A stretch of 64,000 bases of DNA, taken from contig CM048572.1 of assembly GCA_026413225.1 (NCBI GenBank), forward strand, positions 1,612,001-1,676,000. The letters run 5' to 3'. Position numbers and translations under genes: made by a program. Positions within the stretch are counted from its first letter, which is position 1. Each line of letters starts with the position of its first letter. This document shows positions 1 to 11,700 of the stretch, piece after piece. Source of the stretch: Otis tarda (taxonomy: Eukaryota > Chordata > Aves > Otidiformes > Otididae). The notes beneath the pieces were generated by a model. The model saw nothing but the letters and a program-made list of their open reading frames with translations. It did no database searches and had not been told where the DNA came from.

Positions 1-3000
1 CCGATACCTCAACATTTCCTTTGTGCGCAAGATGACTCCACCCTGTGTTTTCCTCTCCATCTGATACTCGGGGAAGGACACCGGCACACATCCCCGCTCC
101 GCTGCCAGGCGGCAAGCGGGGCCCCGGCAGCGGGTGAGCCGGCGGCTGGAACCCGGCGACGCTCCGAATCCTTCTCTCAGGGTCACCCTGAAGGCAGGAT
201 GGGGTCTGCACCTGGTCCTGGCTTCCACCTCAGTGCCGATACCTCCCAAAGGAGCACCAGGCTTGGGGACCGATGGGACAGCAGGGGCAGGGACAGCAGA
301 GCCCGGGGAGAGGGCCACGGGGTCCCGTCACAGCTGGCGGGCAGAGGGCTGGTTTCCGAAAGGGCGCTGGGGCAGGTGCCGAGCTGCTCCCACAGTTCAT
401 CTCCACAAAGAAGCCCAGATGCCCCAGTAAAACTGCTGGCAACTGCAGATCGGCAGCTTCAGCCTCGCTTGTCTCGTGTTTGGAGCACGACAGGGTCAGC
501 CCGGGCTCTGCGCTGTGATCGCACCCGACCCGGGATGCTGCTCACCCAGCCCCGGCCGCTGGCGGCCGCAGCAGCTCCGCACGGGGCAGGCCCGGCCGGG
601 GCACTGCTGAGCCCCAGGGGAGCTAGTGTTGCCTTTCGGGGGGCAAGGGATGGACCGTCAGCAGAGGATGGAAGGAAATCCCTCTCGCAGAGTGCTATGA
701 TCCAGATTTTAAGGCTCTGCCTGCTAGCGAGGGTAAACCTGTGAGCGTGCACGAGCATGCAGAGGGGCGTGCACGCACGGCAGGCAGGGCACTGACTAAT
801 CCCCAGCTTCACTTCCGAGCACCCTCAGCCGCGCACCGGGACAAGCAGACGTGAAGTATCCGTACCAAACCACCCACCTCGGGCTCTGGGCTGGCCCCCC
901 CTCCCACACAGCCCCACAGCTCCCCGTGCAGCGCAAGGAGAGCAAACCCTGCCAACGCTCGGCCCGGCAGCTCTCCGTACGTGTGCGTCCATGCACGGTG
1001 CCTCTCCCTGGAGCAACTGTCATCCAAACCAACGGACACCCACAGGGCCTGGGCCCAACATCCCGCTCTGCACCAGGGGCACGCTCTGCGGACGGGAGGG
1101 CTGCTGCAGAGGCAGCCACTGCTTCCATGGCTGCCCAAATCTCCTCCCCTTCCCTTTAAGGCGCACTTAGGTCCTGGACAACCCAGACACTTCCACCCAA
1201 GGGCTGGGAGGAGAGGAAAGATGGATCTGCAGCCACAAGGAAATACTGCAACATGTCCCCATTGAAGACGGTCTCCTCCCACCACGCTTCCCATCTCCTG
1301 TAATCCAGACGAGGTGAGGTGCGCGAGAAAGGCTGGTCCGCTCGGAAGCTGCCTCACTGGCGGCAGTGACGCTCAGCATTACAGACGCAAACGGCACGGG
1401 GCAGGTGCTGGGAAGGAGTTCCCAAAGGAGACAGGCCTCCAGCTCCCACAGATACCTACAGCTCCTTCCAGGCTCGAGCCGACAGCGAGCGCAAGCCCAG
1501 TGTCCAACCCCAATGTCCCCACGCCGGAGGAGACAGCCAGGGCCAGCCCTCTGCTCGGCACCGCAGAACCTCACAGGGCTCCCCGGCGCAGTTGCCCTGG
1601 CTGTGACAAATCCAAACCTGCTGACTCAGAGCCACCCGACTGCTCTAATGAGAACAATAAGCCACGCAGCCATCACTGTCACAGCTCAGCGCGAGCACAT
1701 TTTCAGATGCCGTACGAGAGCCGCGTATCTGTGGCTGCACAAGCCTTCCTGCACAGGAGCCGCCAGAAACTGGGGACTCGGGAACCTCCGCCGTTTCGCG
1801 TTCCTTCTTTTGCATCTACGCTTAAAACAGAGCTCCAGACTCAGCTCAGACCTCCAAGTGACAGGCACCGCACGAAAGTCTACTACAGAGCCAAACGCAG
1901 GCCTTACAGACGCCCACGCTGATCTGCCGCGAAGCTGAAGCCCGTACTCAGCCCCTCTCCTCGCACACGCTCGCTTCCCCGCCGGTACCCCAGCTGTCAC
2001 TCAGGCGCCGCAGCCCTGCGCCCAAGGCGGCCGGGAAACATCCCCAGTCCATAGCCAAAGAAAATTGAGGCAAAGGACACTCAAGTGATGTCTGGGAGAC
2101 TGGGCAGGAAACTCGGAGCAAGCCCGGGAACAGCCAAGCCCACCCCCTGCCCTTTAACCAACTGGTCACTCTCTGCGACTTCCCAATTTAGCAGTCCTAA
2201 TTAGCTACAGGAAAGATTTCTTTTTTAGGGACAAAATTAATCAGGCACCTGACTGGTCTGTCTATCTGTCTCTGAAAACCTCCTCTAGCAATGCTGGAGA
2301 TGAGCAGAGCTAGAGCGAGGAGGAACGCGGGCAACACAGAGTGATGCCGGAATTTCGCACGGGACGAGGGCTCGGTGCTGCCAGCGGGAACCGTGAAGGG
2401 TTATTCTGTAAACCAGTGAGAGATCCAGCTCCTCACCAGGACCAAGGTCATCACCCAGAGCTTCACTGGGAGCTCAACTGCCTGGGGGAAGAAAATTGAT
2501 TTTTAAGATTTTCCCTGTTCTCCCCCGTAGTGGCTTCTTCAGCTGACCCAGCCACCTCTCCTGGCCACCCATAAACCACGTGCCAGAAGACACTGACCCT
2601 GGAAGGTTGCTGTGGTGGTGGCAACCACAGCAGCAGCCCAGGAAAGGGGGCCCAGCAAGCCCTTTGTCTTTCCTGCCCAGGCAGGAAAGGCACCAAAACC
2701 TTCACCCTCAGCATGCCAGGTACAGGGACTCTCTTCTACACTCACGTTCTTTGACCAGAAATGCATTGGACTTCAAAAACCTTTTATAGAAGCTTCCTCC
2801 AAAACAAAGCATATCCCCTCAGAGTTTTGGAAAAGCGCTGATTTGTCAAAAATCAGTAAAAATACAAATTCTGGACAGTTCTGGCTCCGACATCAACAGG
2901 CAACCAAAGCAGCAGGGGAAGAACACGCCAGCTGCGGGCAAAGCCAGACCGCCGTCAGCACAAACGCGCGGGCTCTGCAGCTGACCCGGAGCTGCGTCGC

Positions 3001-3500
3001 GCCCGCCGGGACGCCCCGCACCCCCGCCCGGGGCCCTGCTGCCCGCGCTCCTGCCTGGCGTAAGGACTGCCTCACCGTCGGAAGCTGCGGCTAAAGCAAC
3101 AACGCAGCACAAGGACGGCGCAGGGAGGAGAGGGGAGGTAAATGCCGGGGCTGCGGGCGGGGAGGCGGCTTGCACCCCCCCAAAGGGACGGGGACGTCGT
3201 GGTCCTTTGACATCGAACACGGAGGTTACCCCTGCGTAAGGAGGGGACGCTCTGGGAGGAAGAGGGTGGTTGTGGACCCACCATACGCTACGACAGCCAG
3301 GGTCTGCCACAGCTTCCAGAACGCACCCTGCACTTCTGCACGCAGCAGAGAGCGGGGTCCTCATGGAGAGCAGGGCTCTGAGCACGGGGGAGGCCTCCGC
3401 AGGCAGGCCCCACGCCTACCCGAAATACAGTTAGAAAGTCATTCCCTTCTTGCGAGGGTCACAGCCCAGAGCCAGCCTTCCCTCAGCTCCAAACTTGCTC
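1..3500. other. intergenic DNA, no gene seen
   Basis: Moderately GC-rich single-copy-looking sequence. Open frames of 60-200 codons occur on both strands, but they overlap one another, have no domain content and have no paired splice sites. I see no repeat family that I can name in this stretch. Confidence 0.6.
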
Positions 3501-3549
3501 GACACCAACAAGGGCAGGAACCGAAGGCCACCGGGACGGCTCTCCGGCC

Positions 3550-5050
3550 CACGCAGCCACGGCCAAGGGATGGGACGCATGCGGAGTCCTTCCGCGCGCC
3601 GCAAAGGACGCGGAGATCTGCCAGGCAGCCCCGAGGAGCAGATCTCGGTAACAGCGCGCCTGCCACATCTCCGGTTGTCGGGAAGGAAAACAACCGTTCC
3701 GGACGAGCCCAGCACGGGAAAGCTGCAGGGACAGCGGCAGCGGAGCGCGGGAAGGAGCCGGCCGCGCGCGCCGGTTTCTCCAGGGATGCTGGAGAGGCCG
3801 CACCTCGCCCGCGGCAGCGCAGCCAGGGCGGGCGGGCGTCCCCGCACACCGGCGAGGGCCGCAGCCCGCGGGAACGCTCCGCCGCGCGCCCGGGCCATTG
3901 TTCGCCCGCAGACGGGTCCCCACCGCAGCATCCCGAAAGCCGGAGGGAAACAATGCCGCCGCGGAAGCCGCCAGGGAAAAGCGCGGTTTGTGCAGAAATG
4001 GGGCAGAGAAGGGGGCCCCGCAGGTCCCCCCGGTCCCATCTCCCGGGTAACCGGTCCGGGGAGAAACCGCTGAGCTCCGGGATACGCGGAGCCCCCCGCC
4101 TGCCAGATGACGCCACTCCGAAACCAGCCGCAGAAAAATGCGGGGAGCCGCTCCAAGCCGCTGCGGGCTCCCTGCGCCTCCTCCCTCCAGCGCGACCGGT
4201 CTCCCTGCAAGCCCAGCCCCGCGCCTCAACGCCGTCGCGGCAACCCGCAACTCGGGATCGCTGCGGGGATCCCACCCGGCCGCTGCCTCCCCGCGCTCCG
4301 CTCCTTCGCGGGCGGGGAGCCTGGACTGCCCCGTCCCGTGTGCGTCCCCCGCCCCCCACTCCCCGGGCTGGGCCCCGCAGGGAGCCGCGCCCTCCGCATC
4401 CCGCCCCGCACCGTGTGCGGGATGCGCTGCCCCCACCTCTGCGCCGCGGGGCCCGGTCTGGAGAACCCTGCCCGGTGCCCCGCAGCCGCGCACCTGGGGC
4501 CGCCCGACCCCCCCCCCCGCAACCGCCCGGATCCGCCCCGCTCTCCCCGGCGCTCACCTCGGCTCCCCCGCTCCGCTCCGCTCCGCCGCGGCCTCCGGGC
4601 GCGGCCCCGCGCCGCCGCCCGCCCCTGCCTGCGCCCGTTCCCGCGCCCGTGCCCGCGCCTCGCCCTGCCCGCCGTGCGGCGGGAGCGCGGCGGGGGGCGG
4701 GAAGCGGCCGCTCCCCCTCCGCAGCGCCCCGCCCCGCGCCTGCGTGGGAGCCGCCCACGGGGGCCGCGCCGCGGGCTGCGGGATCGCCGCGCGCTCCCCG
4801 CCCCTGGAGCCGCCGCGGCCGCGCGGAGGGGGCTGTGCCGCGCGGGGCCGGGCCGGGGCCGCAGCGCCAAGGGGCGACCGGGCCTTCCGGGGGGGTCCCG
4901 AGCTGCCCACGCGCGGCCCCGGGGCGCGGGGTGCGGGGGTCGCCCGTGAGGCGGCCCCGGGAGATCCGCGCCTTCCGGTGACCCGACCGGTGCCTCGGGA
5001 GCGTGCGGGTGGAGCAGGGGGCAGCTGCTCCACACACGCGCGTGCACCCA
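3550..5050. promoter_or_regulatory. CpG island, probable promoter
   Basis: About 1.5 kb of very GC-rich, CpG-dense sequence, densest from about 3740 to 5000, with many GGGCGG/CCGCCC-type boxes and no CpG depletion. Such islands in bird and mammal genomes almost always mark a transcription start. Its right edge runs into a minisatellite. The direction of transcription is not certain, but a consensus splice donor on the minus strand near 4557 points leftward. In vertebrates PTPRT begins on the far side of SRSF6 and is transcribed away from it, so a PTPRT-side promoter is possible. However, none of the frames inside encodes a recognisable signal peptide or MAM-domain start, so I do not name a gene. 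Confidence 0.7.
4558..4850 (-). ncRNA. candidate first exon, minus strand
   Basis: On the minus strand the sequence reads GAG followed by the donor GTGAGCG, an excellent match to the vertebrate 5' splice-site consensus, with the last exon base at 4558. It sits in the middle of a CpG island, which is where first exons usually end. The upstream limit, about 4850, is only a guess because no TATA box or initiator fixes the start. The frames entering the donor encode only low-complexity Arg/Gly/Ala/Glu peptide, so this would be a 5'-UTR exon or a long non-coding RNA exon. A chance donor in GC-rich DNA cannot be excluded. Confidence 0.3.
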
Positions 5051-5056
5051 CGGCAG

Positions 5057-5757
5057 GGATGCGCTGGGCGCAGGGATGCGCTGGGTGCCCTGGGTGGAGG
5101 GATGCACTGGATGCACAGCAGGGATGCGCTGGGCGCGGGGATGCGCTGGATGCCCTGCGTGGAGGGATGCACTGGATGCACAGCAGGGATGCGCTGGGTG
5201 CCAGGGATGCACTGTCTGCATGGATGCACCAGCTGCATGGATGCAGTGCATGCACAGCATAGATGCTCTGGCTGCAGGGATGCACTGGCTGCGTGCATGC
5301 ACTGGGTGCAGAGGTGCGTTGGGTGCATGGATGCACTGGATGCAGAGCATGGATGCACTGGATGCATGGATGCAGTGGATACACAGCATGGATGCACCAG
5401 GTGCAGGAACGCACGAGGTTCATGGATGCACGGCATGGACATACTGGCTGCATTGATGCACCAGGTGCAGGGATGCTTTGGGTGCATGGATGCGCCGGGC
5501 ACATGCATGCATTGGATGCACAGCATGCATGCACTGGGCGCAGGGATGCACTGCATGCACAACATGGATGCACCAGGTGTAGAGGTGCGTTGGGCGCATG
5601 GATGCACTGGATGCACAGCGTGGACACACTGGCTGCAGGGCTGCCCTGGGTGCAGGGATGCGTGGGTTGCATGGATGCCTTGGATGCGCAGCATGGTTGC
5701 ACTGGCTGCATGGGTGCGCCGGGTGCAGGGATGCCCTGGATGCGCAGCACGGCTGCG
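5057..5757. repeat. minisatellite, TGGATGCA-type units
   Basis: About 700 bp of degenerate tandem repeat built on GGATGCACTGG and TGCATGGATGCA elements. Roughly 35 GATGC cores are spaced 8-18 bp apart. At the left end a higher-order unit of about 64 bp, starting GGAGGGATGCACTGG, occurs at 5097 and again at 5161 almost unchanged. Because the unit contains few stop codons, all frames on both strands stay open and give Cys-Gly-Cys or His-Pro-rich peptides. None of these looks like a real protein. The array abuts a CpG island. Confidence 0.9.
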
Positions 5758-8700
5758 GTGGCCGCTACAGCAACAGGTGAATCCTTTGGGGAAGTCCGAT
5801 CAGTGCTAGCGAGCTCCGGGATGAGCCCGGAGGTGCGCTGCGCACCCGGCCCTCTTTGCCTCGCGGGTGCGGGACGCTGGGAAGGGCAGGGCACCAGCGG
5901 CGAGCGCGAGGCCGTGGACTCTTCCTGCCCGGGAACGCTCAGCCTGGCTGCCTCTGCTTGCCCTCGGCAGGCCGGGGCGGGCCTGCGACGGCTCCTCGCC
6001 ACCTGGCAGCACGCGGGCGCCGGGGTCCCGCGTGCGTGGGGAGAGCTGCCGTCCCCGCTCACGTGGGGACCTTGACCCCCACCCCGCTGCGACTGGGACG
6101 AAGCGGGTTTTATTTTCCTACTTTATAAATTGCCTCCTTTACTAGCCGCGCTGAGGCTGTTTTCCCAACAAACCGCGCAGTGGCGGAGAGGCCCGGCAAC
6201 AAATGGAGGCCGCGCGGCCCAGTGCCGCCAGCCAAGGCAGCGATGCCAGCGGGACTGCGGGCTCTAATCCCCCGCTGAGCTGTGGGCTCGCTGCACAAAC
6301 TCAGGCAGGTCCTGCCTCTTTGTGCCTGGGGAACCCAGCTGGAAAGTTGGGTAAATAGCAAAAACCTCTTGGAAAAAAAAAACAAACAAAAAAATCCCAA
6401 CCTATGGCATGGGAGCCAAGCTCGAGGCAGGGCATTCGCTCACGAGTAAAAGACATTCCAACCGGCTGCCGGCGTTCCCCTCGCAGGCACGGCTTTCACC
6501 GCCGGCCCTCCACCGCTGTGCGTCCTCACGGGGCGAGGTGACATCATTCCCGCGTCGTGCCGTGCTGGCTTTGTGGGGAACGTGTGCAGGAGAAGAGTTG
6601 CGCCGTACTGTTGCAAAAAATAATTGCAGTTGTAGCTCCGTGCAGCATCGTGAGGATTGCTACTGTTGGTTTTCATCTTCCAGGTCATTCAGATGAAAAA
6701 GAGCAATTTCTGCCCAACGGGTCAGGTTCATCATACTCTGAAAGAAAATTTCTTCAGTTATTTTTTCAGATAAATCAAAGATATGTCCAGAAAAGCGAGT
6801 TTTAAGCAGCAAAGCCAGGCGTTGCGTGGCTGGGTGGAGCTGCCGCCTGCCCCGCGGGCGCTGGAGACCTCTCTTGCCCAGCAGCACGGGAGGGAAACCT
6901 TTGAGTGATGCCGACGGAGGAGCCGACCAGCCCTGCTCGCCGCTGGCCACCGGCTCCGTGGGAAACCCTCTCTGGGGAGCCCGGGCGTTTTTGCAGCCCA
7001 GGTGAGGATCTCCTGGGCAGATTCCCGTTGTCCAGCAGGATCAGCCTGGAACAACAACGTAAGAGAACACAAATGCCCAGACAAATAAAGGAGGACTGGC
7101 GTAAACTGCAAGGGCTTGCAGATGTCCCCTGGTTCCATGCCGGGACAGGGTCGCTCACCAGGCTGCTGCCAGATCTCCTTGAGAGCCTGCAGGCTCTCTC
7201 CTGCCAGCACGTTTTCCCCTGGCAATTTAACTCTGCAGCAACTCCGGCCTGGCTTTTTGGGATAGAAAGTGAAGAGGATCGGCGCGTCCTCCCGCGGTGA
7301 CCCTTGATTTCTACCTAGAAACCCGCTCTTCATGGAGAAGACGAGGTAGGGGTGCAGAAACCCGGGGGAGTGCAGGGAAAGCTGAAGTCTGGCTGTGTTC
7401 TCCCTCCCTTCCAACACAGCTGAATGCACACACGTGTGCACACGCACGCACACACTTGTGCGTGCTGGTGCGTCACCGGCTCTGCCTTTCCCGGCTGCGG
7501 GCGCTGGCAGACCCGGGGTCAAGCCCTGACTGTGGGCGCGCTCCCAGGCTACAGGGTCCCGCAGAGGAGCTGGGTGCGCCCAAAACCTTTGTTCCGCAGG
7601 AAAAAGGGGTGAGCGCGTCTGTGTGGCTTCGGGAGGAGGTTATTTCGGGAATCCCCGCCCGAGCTGCTGCTAGCGCTGATGCTCTGCGATAACAACCTTT
7701 CGTGCCTCTCGCTTGTTTGTGCAGGGCATGAAAAGGCCCTTTGTGCAGCTCGGGGAGCTGGCTGCCAGCTGGGATTACGAGCTGCTCCCCGTGTGCTCCT
7801 CGGCTCCATCCCCCTGCCCGCGGGGAGGCCGGGGGTGGGCTCACAGAAAGCACGGCCCCTCGCCTCGGGCTCCTGGGCGCTCGCTGCCCTTCGCGCGTTT
7901 TGGATGGTGGGAACAGGGTGGTGAGCTCCAGCTGCTTCACCTCCAGGAGCTCCGGGCAAACGATTCCATCCAAAGAAAACATTTCCAGCTTTTGGTGCCA
8001 TCTTCCTCCAGGCTGTTTGAGTGGATGCAAAGCTCAAAGAAGTCCCCAGCACTGAGATGTCATCGGAGGCATCAGACCAAGCTCTTCTTAGCCCTGCGTG
8101 TCCGGAGCTCTGACGTCTTGGGGGACGAGCAGGCCTCCCACCACCTTCATCCTCTGCTTCCCAGGGAACAGGACCAGGTACCCAAATGCCGTCAATGCCT
8201 GCTGACCTTCAGGTGATTGGGCACAACTTCAGAGAGTTCTGCACGTGGTGGAGAGCCAGGAATAAAGGGGCAGGAAATGCATTTTTTTTAATTTATCTCA
8301 GAGAGATGAATGACCCGTGTAACAGTGATGACCCATCCCACCCTGACACCACGCAGGGGTAGGAGGATTGCATTGGGAAGAACTGCGGCATCCCGGGAGA
8401 CAGGGAGGAAGGAATATTTGCCCGTTTACAGGCAGGGAACCCAAGACCTGAGGCAGATGTGGGTTGCCTGGTGCCAGCCAACAGAGCTGTCACGAGGTGC
8501 ACGAGGTAACCGTGGAAAGTGCTTGTGCTACGGTCATCTCAGCGGAGCCGCGGGCAGACGCGGTTCCCAGCGGGTCAGCGATGGGGCTGGGAGCCACCAG
8601 CAAAGACAGCGATGATAGCGATGATACTGGCAAGGGCTGGCTCCTGCCCTGGAAGTTGCGAGGGGCAGGAGGAAGGGCCGGGTGCCCCTCTGTGCACCTC

Positions 8701-11700
8701 CAGCCCCCGGCAGGCGAGAGCCCAGTGGGAGCCGCTCCTTCCTTGGCTGGGCTTTCTGCACGGACTGGCCGGACACAATCCTGGGCTGCGAGTCCCCGGA
8801 GAGCGTCAATCCCATCCGTCTTTGGAACACGGCAAGACAGGCAGAGCGATGGGATATCCTGTGTCCTTCCATGCTGGCGCTGCCAGGAAAGCACAGTGCT
8901 CCTGAGGGGAGCACGGCTCTGACAGCTCCGACCGCTTCCTTAACTGCCAGCTTGAAGATGGCAGGGGTTGAAGAAGGATGAGTCTGACACCAGCCTGCCC
9001 CGCTGAGAAGAGCTGGGAGCCCCGGCAGAAACCTGTGGCACCAAGGAGAGAGAAAGCAGGGAAAGATGAAGAACGAGGTGCAGAGCAGGGAGTGGATGCG
9101 GTCACGTTGGCTCCTTTGACCCTTTAACATCACTGCTCGGAGACAGGAAAAATTAGGTTGGTGCCGCAGCACACCCCAAGGAAGCGTCTCCTCCTCTCTC
9201 CTGGCTCCTGTACCCCTCCATCCTTTGGAAGGATGCTCCTTAGCGCTGCCTGCCTGAAACCCCTCTGCTCCAGGGAGCCGCAGAGGAGGGTGCAACGTTC
9301 ATTACAGCCTCGCAGCAGGACCGCTGTCCCGAGGGACGGCACCAGCAGAAAATGGTATTTCTGCCCAAGAACCTGCCTTTGTGCTGCGTAATCTCTCGTG
9401 CTGCCCGAGCTATTACTTCTCAGTGCAAATGCTTTGAGACTATGGATTTTTCTATTAAGAATCACAGGCATGAAGGGAAAACTCAAAATAAAAAAAAAAA
9501 AAAGAAAAAAGCCATCTGTTCTGGTTTTCAGATTACAAGTCACAACCCCCAGTGTCCCAGCTCATGGAGTCAGGGGACTGTGTGAAAAATCTCCGCTTCT
9601 AACTCTTCTGGGTACAGCAAAGGCAGGAAAATGTGAAATCTAAAGACTGGAATGGCAGAAGACATGCCGAGAGAGGGTCAAGAATGACCTAAGGATCTGT
9701 TTAGGAGGAAAAGGCACCAAGCCATGCGGGACTACTACAATCATCCGTCCTCGTGCCTTGCAGAGCAAAGCCTGGGAACTGGCCCCGCAGCCTCCCACGG
9801 GGCCGGGACTGGTGGTGGAGCGGGCTCTCGTCCGTGGGAGGGACAGCCAGCGAGGAGTGAGGGTGAACCCACCGCAGTCCTGCGCAGGTTAATGACCCCT
9901 GCTGTATGAGCAGCATCTCAGCCGTAACCCAGGATTGCCAGTCCTGGGTCTTGCGGCACGTGTCTGGGTGCAGAGGGCTCCGCTACGCACAAGCCCGATG
10001 CCTGTGGCTCCCACACGCGCCTCCGGGCATTCTCCTGGAGACACCCAAGGAGCTGAAGTTCTTCGGTCTGCTGCTGCCAGGTGGGTTCTTCCCACCCTGG
10101 CTGGAAATCTTGCAGCTTCACACATGATGCCAGTGAATGCTTGTGGGTTGAAGACACATCTGAGACTCAGTTTCCTAGAGGACGGGGCCGGGACAGGGTA
10201 GGAAGAGCGACCCTCTCTTTACCAAGGGTCCTGTGCTCCACACCCGGGCTGAAGTCAGCCAAGAGGTGGGCATGGCCCCTTTCCCTGCTGATGCAGAGAC
10301 GGGGAAGTTGTAGGGATGCGGGTCCCACGGAGCAAAGGCTTCCCTCCGGTATCTTCAAAGCAGTTCGTGCGGCCCACGGTTACTGACAGTGTCTCCCTGG
10401 GATGCCTTCTGAACGAAGGGAATCCATGAAAGCTTTTCCGCCGGACACAAGGACATAAACCCACGCGGGCTGAGGGACAGGATTGCGAGGGCTGCGCTGC
10501 ATGGATCTGCCAGGGACAATGACAACGGACTCTAGTCCTGGGATCAGCATGTGGGGAGGGCCGAACAGCTTGCAAAACCTCTGCTAAAGCCACATTTGGT
10601 CCTAAACACTCTGGACTGAGGTCTGGATGCTGGCAAGGTACTCGCGGCTTTGGATGCAGGATTCACACGCTTCCCATCTCCCGCCAAAGATCCCGGAGCG
10701 CGTGCCAGAAATTCGCCCGGCGGCATCGCGCTGTTCGGAAGCAGGTCCCAGTGCTCCAAGGGTAGCTGGAGGGTCCTCCAGCCTTCCCTAATGAAAAGAA
10801 ATCGGTCTCCCCCATTTTCCCAACAGCCACAATCGCGCTGCTGCCCATCCGCGGGGCAGCAGGCCGCAGGGAGGCCCGTGCAGGACGCCTGGGAGGAGTT
10901 CTCTGAGCAGAGCAGTGGTGCGGTTGGCATTGGCAGCCTGTTGGCATAGGACACCCCTCGCCACTAAGTGCTTTCCTGGGGCTCTTGGCTTTGCTGCTTA
11001 CTTGATCCCTACAGAGAAGCCCCGAGACTCATCTTCTTTTCTAGGAGAGGCACTGAACTGCTTACAGCCCCCGTGCTGCGGGGGCTGGCGTGGCACGGCA
11101 AGATTGTGTTGGTGGGATTAGGGCAGCGAGAGCCCAAGTTGCTTTTGGGAAGAAAGAGGGGACTCATTTCAAATTGATCTTCCCCTGTCTCAACTGCTCC
11201 AGCAGTGTCTTACAAACTTCCTCGTCCTGAACCGGGAGTGCAGAGCGGGCAGGGTGGACGCTGCCAGGTCCTGGCCGTGGCCGGTGGGAAGCTGGGCAGG
11301 AGCAGATGTGCATGGGGAACAGGGAAGAGCTGGCATCTCTGGGCTTCTGTGATGAGAGACCCCGCATGGCCACCCCTGGGGACCACCTCCAGGAGAGCAG
11401 GGCCACTGGTCCACTGCCTGTCTCACAGCCAGGGAGCGACCAGGACGGAGTTGGTTGCCCAGCCCTAGGCAGCATCCTTTCCAAATCGAGCGCTTGGGGC
11501 AGTTTCCATCAGGCAGGAGCAGCAGCCCGGCTCAGCACCCGAGCCTGCTCTCCCATCTGCTTGTGAGGGAGAGACGGCTGCTGCAGCTGGAGCTTCCTTC
11601 GCTTGCGAGCTCCCAGCCAGCGCTGGTTCCTCTTCTGACAGCGCTTCCCATGCCCGCTCGCCCGCCTGTCCCACCTGCCACCGGTGCCCATGGGCAGCCC

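Noticed and set aside
3483..4980. PTPRT first coding exon
   Set aside because: Expected on the minus strand from synteny, but no frame in the island encodes a leucine-rich signal peptide followed by a donor. The name is therefore not applied.
3170..4981. 603-codon open frame on the plus strand
   Set aside because: Arg/Pro/Ala/Ser low-complexity translation of a CpG island, with no start context and no domain. It is a GC artefact.
3439..5694. 751-codon open frame on the minus strand
   Set aside because: It runs from a stop-poor minisatellite into a CpG island. The peptide is His/Pro/Cys repeat followed by Arg/Gly/Ala/Pro low complexity, with no domain. Equally long frames are open on the other strand.
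5003..6075. Cysteine-rich plus-strand open frames
   Set aside because: Regular CTGC/GWMHW-type peptides are translations of the TGGATGCA minisatellite in different frames. They are not a cysteine-rich protein.
9460..9515. Processed-pseudogene poly(A) tail
   Set aside because: The A-run is preceded by no recognisable coding sequence and I found no flanking duplication. Most simply an A-rich microsatellite.
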